37,084 nucleotides of DNA from Negativicutes bacterium (lineage in GTDB: Bacteria > Bacillota_C > Negativicutes > Sporomusales_B > JARLHX01). Of this stretch, positions 17,389-26,983 are shown one piece after another (positions within the stretch are counted from its first letter, which is position 1; each line of letters opens with the position of its first letter). The notes under the pieces are model-generated. The model was not told the origin of the DNA. It was given only the letters and a program-made list of their open reading frames with translations, and searched no databases. The stretch lies in assembly GCA_031292035.1 (NCBI GenBank), contig JARLHX010000364.1, positions 1-37,084 of the forward strand. Reading direction: 5' to 3'. The translations under genes were made by a program, and so were the position numbers.

Positions 17389-20331
17389 ATGCGATTCGCC
17401 GATTTGAAGACCCGTTTTTCCGGTGTTCATGATTTGATGAAATTTAGGATCACGGAAATACTGCTGGTATCGACGCCATACGACGGATTTGTCCTCGAGG
17501 AAGACGGGCAGCTATCAGAACAAATATACAATCAGTTCGCTGATTTGAGCATTCCTTTCATTCCCCGTATCCAAAGAGTTTCCAGCCAGGAGGAAGCGGC
17601 TCAGGCCCTGGCGACGAGAACATTCCATCTCATTATCACAATGTCCCGGATTAGCGACCTGAGCTCCTTTGAGTTTGAGAAAGCCCTAAAAGAAGCCCAT
17701 CCCCATATCCCGATCGTCATGCTGTCATATGACCGGCTAACCGACGGGATGATTGCCCAGATCAGAAAAAACACCTGTATTAACCGGGTTTTCTACTGGT
17801 CAGGCGACAGCAAGATTCTGCTGGCGATTATTAAATATGTTGAGGATCAGCAAAATGTCGAAGCCGACAGCAAACAGGGGGTTCAGGCCATCTTGCTTGT
17901 TGACGATTCGCCGATTTACTATTCGCAAATTTTGCCGATCATTTATACTGAGATTTTGACCCAGACCCGCTACTTGGTACAACACGCCATGAATATCAGC
18001 CATGGACTCCTCAGGGTGCGTCTGCGCCCGAAGATTCTGCTTGCCGAGACTTATGAAGAAGCGATGGAAATCATTATGAAGTACCGCCATAATTTACTTG
18101 GCGTGATTTCTGATGTCAGCTTTCCGAAAGACGGAGAAATAGACCCATCAGCCGGGATCGAACTGGCCCACAGAGTCCGCGAGATGATTACCGATTTCCC
18201 CTTCCTTTTGCAGTCCGAGCAAATGGAAAACGCCGACCGGGCGAAAGAAAGCAATGTGCACTTCCTGAACAAAAATTCGCCAAACCTGCTGCATGATCTG
18301 CGCACCTTCATTCTGGAGAACTATGGCTTCGGTTCTTTTGTCTTCAAATACCCGGATGGAAGGATCATTGCCGAAGCCAATGATATCACCAATCTGGAAA
18401 GGATTATCAGGGATCTGCCTGACGAAAGTCTCTATTATCATGCTGCGAACAATCATTTCTCCCGGTGGCTCAGAGCGCGTGCCGAGTTCGAGGTCGCCGA
18501 CAAGCTGCGGTGCATTGATGCCGCAGAGTTTCCTAATATCGCCGATATCAGGGCATACATCCTTGAGGTGCTGAAGGGGTATTTTCAACGTTACCAGTCG
18601 GGTGTCATCCTCGATTTTGAGGGTCTGACCAAAAAAGATATGGAGAACGCGTTTATCCGGTTGGGGAGCGGCTCACTGGGAGGAAAAGCGAGAGGAATTG
18701 CCTTTATCAATTCGCTGATCGCCAAAGCGCAGCTGACAGACAAGTATGACGACATCGAGGTCAAGGTGCCGCGGTCCTTTGTCATCTGCAGCGACATTTT
18801 TGAGAAATTTATCGAAGACAATCGACTGTATGACTTTACCGCCAATACAACCGATGAAGGGGAGATCGCCCGCCGCTTTATGGAGGCCGAGCTACCTGCC
18901 GCCATTCAGAAAAATCTTGAGGTATTGACCCAATATGTCAGCTGTCCGCTGGCGGTTCGCTCGTCGAGTATCCTGGAGGATTCGCGGGTTCTGCCGTTCG
19001 CCGGGATTTACAAGACTTATGTTGTACCCAACAGCCATGATGACAAGGCCATCCGCCTCAAGCAGCTTTCCGACGCCGTAAAACTGGTTTTCGCGTCAGT
19101 TTTCTATGCCGCACCGGTGCAATACGCGAAAAATGCCGATATCCGGATCGAAGAAGAAAAGATGGCGGTGTTGATTCAGGAGCTTGTGGGTGAAACCTAT
19201 GGCGATCTTTATTATCCGGCCATTTCCGGAGTGGCCCAATCCTACAATTTTTACCCCTATTATCCGATGAAACCGGAGGAGGGGACAGTCAGTCTGGCGC
19301 TGGGTCTGGGGAAGACGGTGGTCGGCGGCGAACGGGTATACCGGTTTTCACCGGCTCATCCGAAAATGAACCCACCCTATTCCGGTCCAGAGGAATATTT
19401 CGAAAAGTCGCAGAGTACATTTTATGCAGTAAAGCTGCAGGATTCTGCTGATATGGTTTTGTGTGCCGATGACGACTATAACTACGAAAAGCTGCCGATT
19501 TCGCGGGCTCAGGTTGATCAAACGCTGGAGTATATTGGCAGCACCTATTCCCCGGAAGATGATTGTATCTACGACAATGTAAACCAGCCTGGCCCTAAAC
19601 TGGTGACCTTTGCCCCCATCCTCAAATACAACCGTCTGCCGTTGACCAGCATTATCAAAGATCTGCTCAGGCTCGGGAAACAATCGTTTGGCGCCGATGT
19701 GGAGATCGAATTCGCGGTGAACATTCCCCGCGATAAAGCAAAACCCAAGGAGTTTTATTTTCTGCAGATCCGGCCGATGGTGGTGGGAAGAGAGGCGGTC
19801 CAGGTCAAACTTGATGATGCACGGGAGGCTTGGTGCTGCAGTCAGCACACCATTGGCAATGGTTTCTATCAGAGTATCCACGACATTATTTTTATCAATC
19901 CGGAGACCTTTGAATTGAAAGACAGCATCGAGATTGCCGCTGAAATAGGAGAGCTCAACGAGCTGCTGGTCAAGGAAGGGCGCCGCTGCATCCTGATCGG
20001 CTTCGGGCGGATGGGGACCTCTGACCGTTGGCTGGGCATCCCGGCGACCTGGTCGCAAATGTCGCAGGCTCAAGTGATCGTCGAGGTTGACAGGAAGGAC
20101 CTGCACCCGGAGCCATCGTTGGGCAGTCACTTTTTTCATAATCTGACAGCGACCCAAATGGGATATTTCCATATTGCTTACAATGACGGGGATGCGGCTA
20201 AGTTTGACTGGGAATGGCTGCTGGCTCAACCGGTATTGAAAGAGACCAAGCGGGTGCGGCTGGTCAGGCGGGAAGAGCCTTTTCTGGTCAAAATCGACGG
20301 GCGAGGCTTCAAAGGGATCATCTATAAATAA
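17389..20331 (+). CDS. Receiver-like/receiver/PEP-synthase-type ATP-grasp protein (PPDK N-terminal domain)
   Basis: A 980-residue cytoplasmic protein. Residues ~20-140 look like a degenerate receiver with no acceptor Asp; ~165-300 is a better receiver (ILLVDDSP, VISDVSFP, HFLNKNSP). From ~425 comes the ATP-grasp domain of pyruvate phosphate dikinase/PEP synthase: GSLGGKARG, AVRSSSILEDS (~525) and FYFLQIRPM (~795). The phospho-His domain and the PEP/pyruvate barrel of those enzymes are missing; the last ~180 residues are unassigned. It therefore cannot make PEP alone. A phosphorylation-controlled ATP-dependent phosphotransferase or signalling role is inference. GGAGG precedes the ATG by nine bases. 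It is transcribed alone from its own promoter; no clear terminator follows. Confidence 0.8.
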   Translation: MRFADLKTRFSGVHDLMKFRITEILLVSTPYDGFVLEEDGQLSEQIYNQFADLSIPFIPRIQRVSSQEEAAQALATRTFHLIITMSRISDLSSFEFEKALKEAHPHIPIVMLSYDRLTDGMIAQIRKNTCINRVFYWSGDSKILLAIIKYVEDQQNVEADSKQGVQAILLVDDSPIYYSQILPIIYTEILTQTRYLVQHAMNISHGLLRVRLRPKILLAETYEEAMEIIMKYRHNLLGVISDVSFPKDGEIDPSAGIELAHRVREMITDFPFLLQSEQMENADRAKESNVHFLNKNSPNLLHDLRTFILENYGFGSFVFKYPDGRIIAEANDITNLERIIRDLPDESLYYHAANNHFSRWLRARAEFEVADKLRCIDAAEFPNIADIRAYILEVLKGYFQRYQSGVILDFEGLTKKDMENAFIRLGSGSLGGKARGIAFINSLIAKAQLTDKYDDIEVKVPRSFVICSDIFEKFIEDNRLYDFTANTTDEGEIARRFMEAELPAAIQKNLEVLTQYVSCPLAVRSSSILEDSRVLPFAGIYKTYVVPNSHDDKAIRLKQLSDAVKLVFASVFYAAPVQYAKNADIRIEEEKMAVLIQELVGETYGDLYYPAISGVAQSYNFYPYYPMKPEEGTVSLALGLGKTVVGGERVYRFSPAHPKMNPPYSGPEEYFEKSQSTFYAVKLQDSADMVLCADDDYNYEKLPISRAQVDQTLEYIGSTYSPEDDCIYDNVNQPGPKLVTFAPILKYNRLPLTSIIKDLLRLGKQSFGADVEIEFAVNIPRDKAKPKEFYFLQIRPMVVGREAVQVKLDDAREAWCCSQHTIGNGFYQSIHDIIFINPETFELKDSIEIAAEIGELNELLVKEGRRCILIGFGRMGTSDRWLGIPATWSQMSQAQVIVEVDRKDLHPEPSLGSHFFHNLTATQMGYFHIAYNDGDAAKFDWEWLLAQPVLKETKRVRLVRREEPFLVKIDGRGFKGIIYK

Positions 20332-20408
20332 GCGGCAAGTTGATTTATTTGGTGGTCTGTCAGCATGGACCGTCAGTCAACCAACAGGATAATACATGAA
20401 AAATCGTG

Positions 20409-20437
20409 TATACATTATACATTATTCGTGTTATAAT
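20409..20437 (+). promoter_or_regulatory. Promoter for gdhA
   Basis: TATACA (20409-20414), a 17-base spacer and TATAAT (20432-20437), in an AT-rich tract. The ATG of gdhA is about 230 bases further on, giving an unusually long leader. The rest of the 342-base gap holds a possible short leader ORF and no other clear signal. Confidence 0.6.
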
Positions 20438-20574
20438 TTATTTGAATAATCAATTAATTTTTTGTGGCGCGGCTGGAATCGAGCCATGATTTTATTGATG
20501 TCACGGCAATGTTTAATGCGAGTTCTTGGGACTGCGGGAGTGCAATAGCGAAGGCGAGAAATAGAGGAGGGATA

Positions 20575-20607
20575 GTGGTGCGGGATGCGTTAAAGCCAAG
20601 CGGCTAA
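20575..20607 (+). CDS. Possible ten-codon leader peptide upstream of gdhA
   Basis: GTG-GTG-CGG... reads MVRDALKPSG and stops at TAA. It is preceded by GAGGAGG, a stronger ribosome site than that of gdhA itself, four bases before the first GTG (seven before the second). It may be a regulatory leader peptide or chance; there is no run of a single amino acid that would signal classic attenuation. Confidence 0.25.
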   Translation: MVRDALKPSG

Positions 20608-20646
20608 AGAAAAATGCATGATTCCTGTCAATAAGCCTAAAAATAA

Positions 20647-22023
<1,377 letters not shown>

Positions 22024-22059
22024 ATACTTATTTTCGGCGAAAAAATAAATAATGAAAAG

Positions 22060-22091
22060 CCTGTAACTTGTCAAGTTGCAGGTTTTTTTTT
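22060..22091 (+). terminator. Intrinsic terminator of gdhA
   Basis: CCTGTAACTT pairs with AAGTTGCAGG (one T-G pair, loop GTC), followed by nine T's. Confidence 0.93.
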
Positions 22092-22226
22092 GCACGGCCG
22101 ATTTCTAAACGGCAGAAAGGTTTAAAAGAACGAGCCTTCCAAAGGTGGCGCCAGGCGGAAAATGGTGGTAGAATATGACATGTACCGAAAAAGGTAACTT
22201 GTAGTTGTTTCTCGCGAGGTCCGAAG

Positions 22227-23291
22227 ATGAAATTTGCTGTAAAACTCTTTTTAGCAGTCCTGTTGGTATTGGGCCGACTGAATCAGATTCCGGCTGTCGA
22301 GGCTGCCGGGCCGGAGATGCTGGATGTAGACAATCTGCCGGAGTGGCGGGTGGCCAATAGTACTTATGGCGGTAAACTGCTGCTGTCAGATAGTCCGGAG
22401 ATGGTGACAGCCGACGGTATTCTTTACCAAGACCAGGTCGACGGGATGGCCCGTTTGTTTTTTTATCATGTGAATGCAACCGACACCGCCAAGCGGCTGG
22501 AGGTTATTCTGGAAAACCGCGGACCCGAAGTGGCCCATGTTGCTGTCCGCCAGCACGGTTTGGGCGGGCCGGGATATATCTGGATGGCGGTGGGAAAAGA
22601 CGCGGTGACTTCCTATCTCGCTTGCCGGCAGAGTTATCAGGTCAGTGTTCCGGCCAAGGGAAGCATGCCGCTGGCTGGGGGGATCGGCGATACGGCCGTA
22701 CTGCCCAATATGCTGGTTAATGGTATTTTCGATATTGTGGCCGACCGACCGGTAACCGTCAAAGTCCTGCAGATGCCTTTGTTTGCCGACAGCGGGGAGT
22801 TTTCCCGCAAAGCCCCCATCCTCCCGCCTGATGAGCCTCATCTGCGCGGTACCTTCGAGGGGGCCAACCGGCGGCTCGTTCCGCTGACCATTTTCGATCC
22901 GGAGCATGACAGCGCAATCGCCATGACCCTGGCCGACAATCAGATTGATCCTTACCTGGTAGGGGTCGACGCTACCGACAATAGCAAAGTGGTGAACTAC
23001 GGAAACTATGGCGTTGTCTACCGGATATTCCTGCCCTCGAAAAAGATCGGTCAATTTGCCTGCTATCTCGCGCCGATCGGCGGCGATTATGCCGGTTCTA
23101 TCGGGATTAAATATCGTAATGTCGACCAAGACCCGGTGGCTACCCCGCCTGCAAGGCTGTCTTTTGGCGGCGATGGGGCGAGCGACTTTGCCCTTCTTGG
23201 CATTTTTAACGCCCATGAGCCGTTGTGGCTGACTTTTAGCCCGCCGGGAGGCTCTAATCTGCCGGTGAGAATTGTCGTTCTACCACAATGA
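22227..23291 (+). CDS. Secreted protein of unknown function
   Basis: I do not recognise the family. The 354-residue product begins with a typical Sec signal peptide (MKFAVKLFLAVLLVLG, probable cleavage after VEAA, about residue 27). The mature part is rich in beta-strand-like segments and lacks transmembrane helices, cysteine-rich motifs, repeats or a known active site. A lipobox is absent, so it should be periplasmic or secreted. A GAGGT ribosome site lies about seven bases upstream. It lies between the gdhA terminator and dat, 144 bases before dat. The codon and base pattern resembles the neighbours, with no sign of recent transfer. Confidence 0.75.
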   Translation: MKFAVKLFLAVLLVLGRLNQIPAVEAAGPEMLDVDNLPEWRVANSTYGGKLLLSDSPEMVTADGILYQDQVDGMARLFFYHVNATDTAKRLEVILENRGPEVAHVAVRQHGLGGPGYIWMAVGKDAVTSYLACRQSYQVSVPAKGSMPLAGGIGDTAVLPNMLVNGIFDIVADRPVTVKVLQMPLFADSGEFSRKAPILPPDEPHLRGTFEGANRRLVPLTIFDPEHDSAIAMTLADNQIDPYLVGVDATDNSKVVNYGNYGVVYRIFLPSKKIGQFACYLAPIGGDYAGSIGIKYRNVDQDPVATPPARLSFGGDGASDFALLGIFNAHEPLWLTFSPPGGSNLPVRIVVLPQ

Positions 23292-23435
23292 TACGGCGCC
23301 ATTGCCTGGATTCATCATTCGGTTAGGAAGATTTTTCTGGCGGCAACGCAGGAAATCGATGACAGTAGCTAGTAAAGTAACAATAATAATAAAAGACCAG
23401 AGTGCAAACTTGTGGCAGTAAGGAGATGGGTAACA

Positions 23436-24290
23436 ATGAAAGAATTGGGTTTTTATGATGGGAGAATTGTCGAGAAAAATGAGCCTGTTATCTGTATTGA
23501 GGACCGGGGCTATCAATTTGGCGACGGAGTATACGACGCGTGGATGGTACTAAACGGAAAGCATTTTCTCAGGAAAGAACATTTGGACCGTTTTGAGCGG
23601 AGCTGCAAAATGCTTGATATTACGCCCTGCTATTCCCGGCAGGAAGTGGAGAAATTCAGTGACATGCTTCTCGATCAGTCGGGAATTGAAAGAGGGATGA
23701 TTTATTTTCAGTGGACAAGAGGCTGGCAGTCGCCCCGGGCCCATGTTGCCGCCCCGAATGTAAAGCCGCTGCTGACCGGATCGATCATCGCGGTTGCGCC
23801 AAAGCCGGCTGACTATTTTACAAAAGGCTGCAAAACAATTTTCTTTCCCGATGATCGGCAACATTTTTGCAATATCAAGACCCTCAATCTTTTGGGCAGT
23901 GTCATGGCCAGCAACGCGGCAGCCAAGGCCGGCGCCTATGAGGTCATCTTTGTGCGGGAGGAAGGCGGCAAGAAATTTGTCACCGAGAGTGCCCATAGCA
24001 ACTGCTATGCCGTCAAGGACGGGGTCATTTATACTGCACCCCTGGGCAAATTGATATTGCCAGGCATTACCCGGGTTGTTACCCTGGAAATCGCGCAAAA
24101 ACTGGGCATAAAGGTAGTTGAAGAATTCTGCACTCCTGAGTTCTTTACCAGTGCTGACGAAGTATTTGTTACGGCAGCCAGCGGTTTGGTGCCTGTCGGG
24201 TCGATCAGCGACCAGCCGATTGCAGGCGGTGCCGGACCTGTATTTAAGCGTCTCAATGCCGAATACCAAAAGCTGATTGATGCCAACTGA
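23436..24290 (+). CDS. dat: D-amino-acid aminotransferase (class IV PLP enzyme)
   Basis: A 284-residue fold-type IV aminotransferase. N-terminal DRGYQFGDGVYD, the PLP Lys in NIKTLNLLGSVMA (Lys148), the TESAHSNCYAV segment and LPGITR match D-alanine/D-glutamate aminotransferases, which make D-Glu and D-Ala for peptidoglycan. Branched-chain aminotransferase is the main alternative, but the length and the NIKTLNLL context favour Dat. The frame is open eight codons upstream of 23436, but this ATG has AAGGAG upstream and begins the expected MKELGFYDG. It is followed by its own terminator. Confidence 0.88.
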   Translation: MKELGFYDGRIVEKNEPVICIEDRGYQFGDGVYDAWMVLNGKHFLRKEHLDRFERSCKMLDITPCYSRQEVEKFSDMLLDQSGIERGMIYFQWTRGWQSPRAHVAAPNVKPLLTGSIIAVAPKPADYFTKGCKTIFFPDDRQHFCNIKTLNLLGSVMASNAAAKAGAYEVIFVREEGGKKFVTESAHSNCYAVKDGVIYTAPLGKLILPGITRVVTLEIAQKLGIKVVEEFCTPEFFTSADEVFVTAASGLVPVGSISDQPIAGGAGPVFKRLNAEYQKLIDAN

Positions 24291-24347
24291 TAACAAGTTG
24301 AGCAGTGGTGTGGTCGCGATAGCCGCATAAAATCCCTGTAAGATAAT

Positions 24348-24392
24348 GCAACCCCTGGATGCTGAGGCGTCTGGGGGTTGCTTGCTTTTTTT
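24348..24392 (+). terminator. Intrinsic terminator of dat
   Basis: GCAACCCC (24348-24355) pairs with GGGGTTGC (24374-24381), with a further inner stem (GATGC/GCGTC), followed by TTGCTTTTTTT. Confidence 0.88.
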
Positions 24393-24482
24393 AGAAGAAG
24401 AATGGGGGGACAAAGCGCACGACCAACACTGTACTGGATGGGTCGGTATATTGTAACAAAAGAATGAGGTATTTGTCGATAT

Positions 24483-24512
24483 TTGGCAGGATATTTATCA
24501 GAAGTGTGTAAT
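24483..24512 (+). promoter_or_regulatory. Promoter of the STAS/chemoreceptor/hydrogenase-sensor operon
   Basis: TTGGCA (24483-24488), an 18-base spacer and TGTAAT (24507-24512), about 90 bases before the STAS gene. The rest of the 313-base gap after dat holds the dat terminator and the hairpin at 24542-24565. Confidence 0.55.
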
Positions 24513-24541
24513 TATCAATGATGGTAACTTATGACGATATA

Positions 24542-24565
24542 GGTCAGATTGATCACTATCTGACC
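24542..24565 (+). promoter_or_regulatory. Perfect inverted repeat in the STAS operon leader
   Basis: GGTCAGAT and ATCTGACC are perfect 8-base arms around an 8-base spacer, between the predicted promoter and the STAS ribosome site. No T run follows, so it is not a terminator; it could be an operator or an RNA hairpin. Confidence 0.5.
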
Positions 24566-24603
24566 GTTGACAGATCGAAGACAGGAAACTTGGAGGTATT
24601 TTC

Positions 24604-24909
24604 ATGCAACATCAGATTACCGAGGATGGAAGGCGCGTCATTGTCCATTTGCGCGGCAGCCTCTATGTCCAGGATGCGGCCCAGCTGCGCGAAGAGCTTA
24701 CCGAGTATATCCGTAAAGGGTTTAACTTGTTTGTGATTGAAATGAAAGGCGTCGACTATATTGACAGCTCAGGTCTTGGGGTGCTTGTCGCAATCAATAC
24801 GCGGGTGGTTGAGACAGCTGGGCGGGTAGTCTTGAAGGGGCTGGCAGGAAAAGTTTTGGAGGTGTTTACACGTACTCGTCTGATCAAGGTGTTTGAGACG
24901 GAAGACTAG
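24604..24909 (+). CDS. STAS-domain anti-anti-sigma factor (SpoIIAA/RsbV-like)
   Basis: A 101-residue single STAS domain. The regulatory motif DYIDSSGLGVLV contains the Ser that a partner RsbW/SpoIIAB-type kinase phosphorylates and a SpoIIE/RsbU-type phosphatase dephosphorylates. Both such domains are fused in the protein two genes downstream, so the likely partner is at hand. GGAGG precedes the ATG by seven bases, and 30 bases separate it from the next gene, in one operon. Which sigma factor or other target it frees is not shown; none is encoded here. Confidence 0.92.
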   Translation: MQHQITEDGRRVIVHLRGSLYVQDAAQLREELTEYIRKGFNLFVIEMKGVDYIDSSGLGVLVAINTRVVETAGRVVLKGLAGKVLEVFTRTRLIKVFETED

Positions 24910-24939
24910 GTTGCAATTGAAAATCTAGGAGGCTTAACA

Positions 24940-26922
24940 ATGAATCTGAAACTCCGTGCTAAATTGTTGCTTGCCTTTTTCCTTTTGATTTCGCTTCCGT
25001 GCGGCATACTTGGTTATCTATCCTACCGTCAGGCCAGGAACGCTCTCCAGGACAGTATTGAGGAACAACTGCAGGATGTGGTCAAAAGTGCCGCAGGACA
25101 GGTGGAAGCGTCCACCCTGATGGTGCAAAAGATGTTGGAAGTGGCCAGTGGGAGAGAGGAGTTCGCCGCCGCGGCAGTCACCGGAGTCTCAGATGCAGCC
25201 CTGGTTTCGCTGAAAGTGCTTCAGCAAAGCAATGCCGATATGATTGAAGATGTCTTTTTGGCAAACAGTGCCGGAAATGCAGTTGTTTTCGCTTCAAGCG
25301 GGCCGTTGGTCTCGGTCAAGGATCGCAGCTATTTTTCTGAAGCCATCGGCGGCAAGGCGAGCGTCAGTGGAGTCGTCATTTCCAGGACGACGAATAAACC
25401 GGTGGTAGTTGTGGCGCAGCCTTTGAAACAGAATGGTCAAATCGTTGGCGTCATCGCGGCGGTAATTGATTTTGGCAGTTTGGCGAAAAAGGTTGGCGCG
25501 ATTAAAGTGGGTCAAACTGGATATGGGTATTTGATTGATAAAACAGGTTTGATTGTCTTTCATCCTAACAAGGACATGATTCTAAAAGAAAACCTGCTGC
25601 AAAATAAAGATGAACAAGTGCGCAGAGTGGCGCAAAAAATGGTTGAAGGGAAAGCCGGTAAGGATTTTTATACCTTTGAAGGAGTCGAGAAGCTGGCCGC
25701 TTATGTTCCGGTTGGTCAATTCATCGCCGTCATGACGGCGCCGGTGGACGAATACATGGCTCCGGCGAAACCTATTTTACGCAACACGGTAATTATCCTT
25801 ATTGCTGCGCTGATCATTGCTCTCAGTTTGGCGTTTCTTGTGGCCAACTCGATCGTCCGGCCTATTCAGCGCCTGCGCCAGCTGATGGAGGCGGCGGGTT
25901 TGGGTAACCTGACGGTAGTCAGCGCCCTCAGCAGCCGCGATGAGATCGGTGATCTGAGCAGGTCCTTCGATACCATGATTAGCAGCCAAAACACCATTGT
26001 CAAGGAGGTTCGCGTCGCCAGTACCCAGTTGGCCGCGGCTTCCGAGGAGATGGCAGCCTCCTGCCAGGAGGTTACATCAACAAGTGAGGAAATAGCCGGT
26101 AGCATGGACATCCTTGCGCGGGAGGCCGACAAAGGCAACGAGTGTATGCTGGATACCTCAAAAGCGTTGGTGCAACTTTCCAGTCTGATTCAAATTGCCG
26201 GGGTAAAGGCCGCGTCCACAGCGGGGACCTCGAAAACAACCTATGAAACGGCTGATGAGGGCCGAACGAAGGTTACCGAAGCCGTCACTAAGATGCAGAA
26301 TATCAAAGTGCAGACGGAAAAGACCGGAACCATTATCGCAGAACTTGACGACTATTCGAAGGAGATTGGCCAAATTGTCAATACCATAACGACCATCGCC
26401 GCCCAGACCAATTTGCTGGCCCTTAACGCCGCCATTGAAGCGGCCCGTGCGGGAGAACATGGACGGGGCTTTGCGGTGGTGGCGGAAGAGGTCCGTCGGT
26501 TGGCCGAACAATCCAATCAAGGGGCCCAGGAGATCACTGCCCTGATTCACAAGGTAATGGACAAAACCGAAGAAGCGGTCAGTTCGATGACTCATAACGC
26601 CGCGGAGGTGGGTGCCGGGGTCGGGATCATCAATGAAGCGGGGGTGGCGCTTGACCGGATATTGACGGCAGTTCAAACCACAGCCAGGGAGATCGATGAT
26701 ATCAATGAAGTTACGGCAGAGGAAGTAGCCAGCTCGGAGAAGATAATCAGTCTGATCGATCAGTTGTCAACCATGATCGAAACGGTAGCCGCCCATTGTC
26801 AGCAGGTGGCATCCGGAGCCGAACAACAGTCGGCGGCCATGCAGACGGTTGCGGCCAGTGCTGAGGAGACAAGTGGCTCGGCCAACCTGATGAAGAATTT
26901 GGTGGAAAAGTTTGAAGTGTAG
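24940..26922 (+). CDS. Methyl-accepting chemotaxis protein with extracytoplasmic Cache domain
   Basis: A complete 660-residue chemoreceptor. TM1 (about residues 8-28) is followed by a periplasmic dCache-type sensor (~35-275; [37 protein letters not shown]), TM2 (~281-303), HAMP (~304-356), and the signalling coiled coil with [18 protein letters not shown] (~492). There is no CheR-tether pentapeptide. Cache sensors usually bind small metabolites such as amino or carboxylic acids; the ligand is unknown. Its place between the STAS protein and the hydrogenase-like sensor suggests a shared stimulus or output, but that is inference. Confidence 0.95.
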   Translation: MNLKLRAKLLLAFFLLISLPCGILGYLSYRQARNALQDSIEEQLQDVVKSAAGQVEASTLMVQKMLEVASGREEFAAAAVTGVSDAALVSLKVLQQSNADMIEDVFLANSAGNAVVFASSGPLVSVKDRSYFSEAIGGKASVSGVVISRTTNKPVVVVAQPLKQNGQIVGVIAAVIDFGSLAKKVGAIKVGQTGYGYLIDKTGLIVFHPNKDMILKENLLQNKDEQVRRVAQKMVEGKAGKDFYTFEGVEKLAAYVPVGQFIAVMTAPVDEYMAPAKPILRNTVIILIAALIIALSLAFLVANSIVRPIQRLRQLMEAAGLGNLTVVSALSSRDEIGDLSRSFDTMISSQNTIVKEVRVASTQLAAASEEMAASCQEVTSTSEEIAGSMDILAREADKGNECMLDTSKALVQLSSLIQIAGVKAASTAGTSKTTYETADEGRTKVTEAVTKMQNIKVQTEKTGTIIAELDDYSKEIGQIVNTITTIAAQTNLLALNAAIEAARAGEHGRGFAVVAEEVRRLAEQSNQGAQEITALIHKVMDKTEEAVSSMTHNAAEVGAGVGIINEAGVALDRILTAVQTTAREIDDINEVTAEEVASSEKIISLIDQLSTMIETVAAHCQQVASGAEQQSAAMQTVAASAEETSGSANLMKNLVEKFEV

Positions 26923-26983
26923 GCAATGGATAAGCTGGGAGTGACTGACGAGCTAGTGTACGCGACACTGGAGGGAGCCGTTC

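Noticed and set aside
19348..20229. A 293-codon minus-strand frame opposite the receiver/ATP-grasp gene
   Set aside because: Antisense to a conserved domain; no start signal or homology pattern seen.
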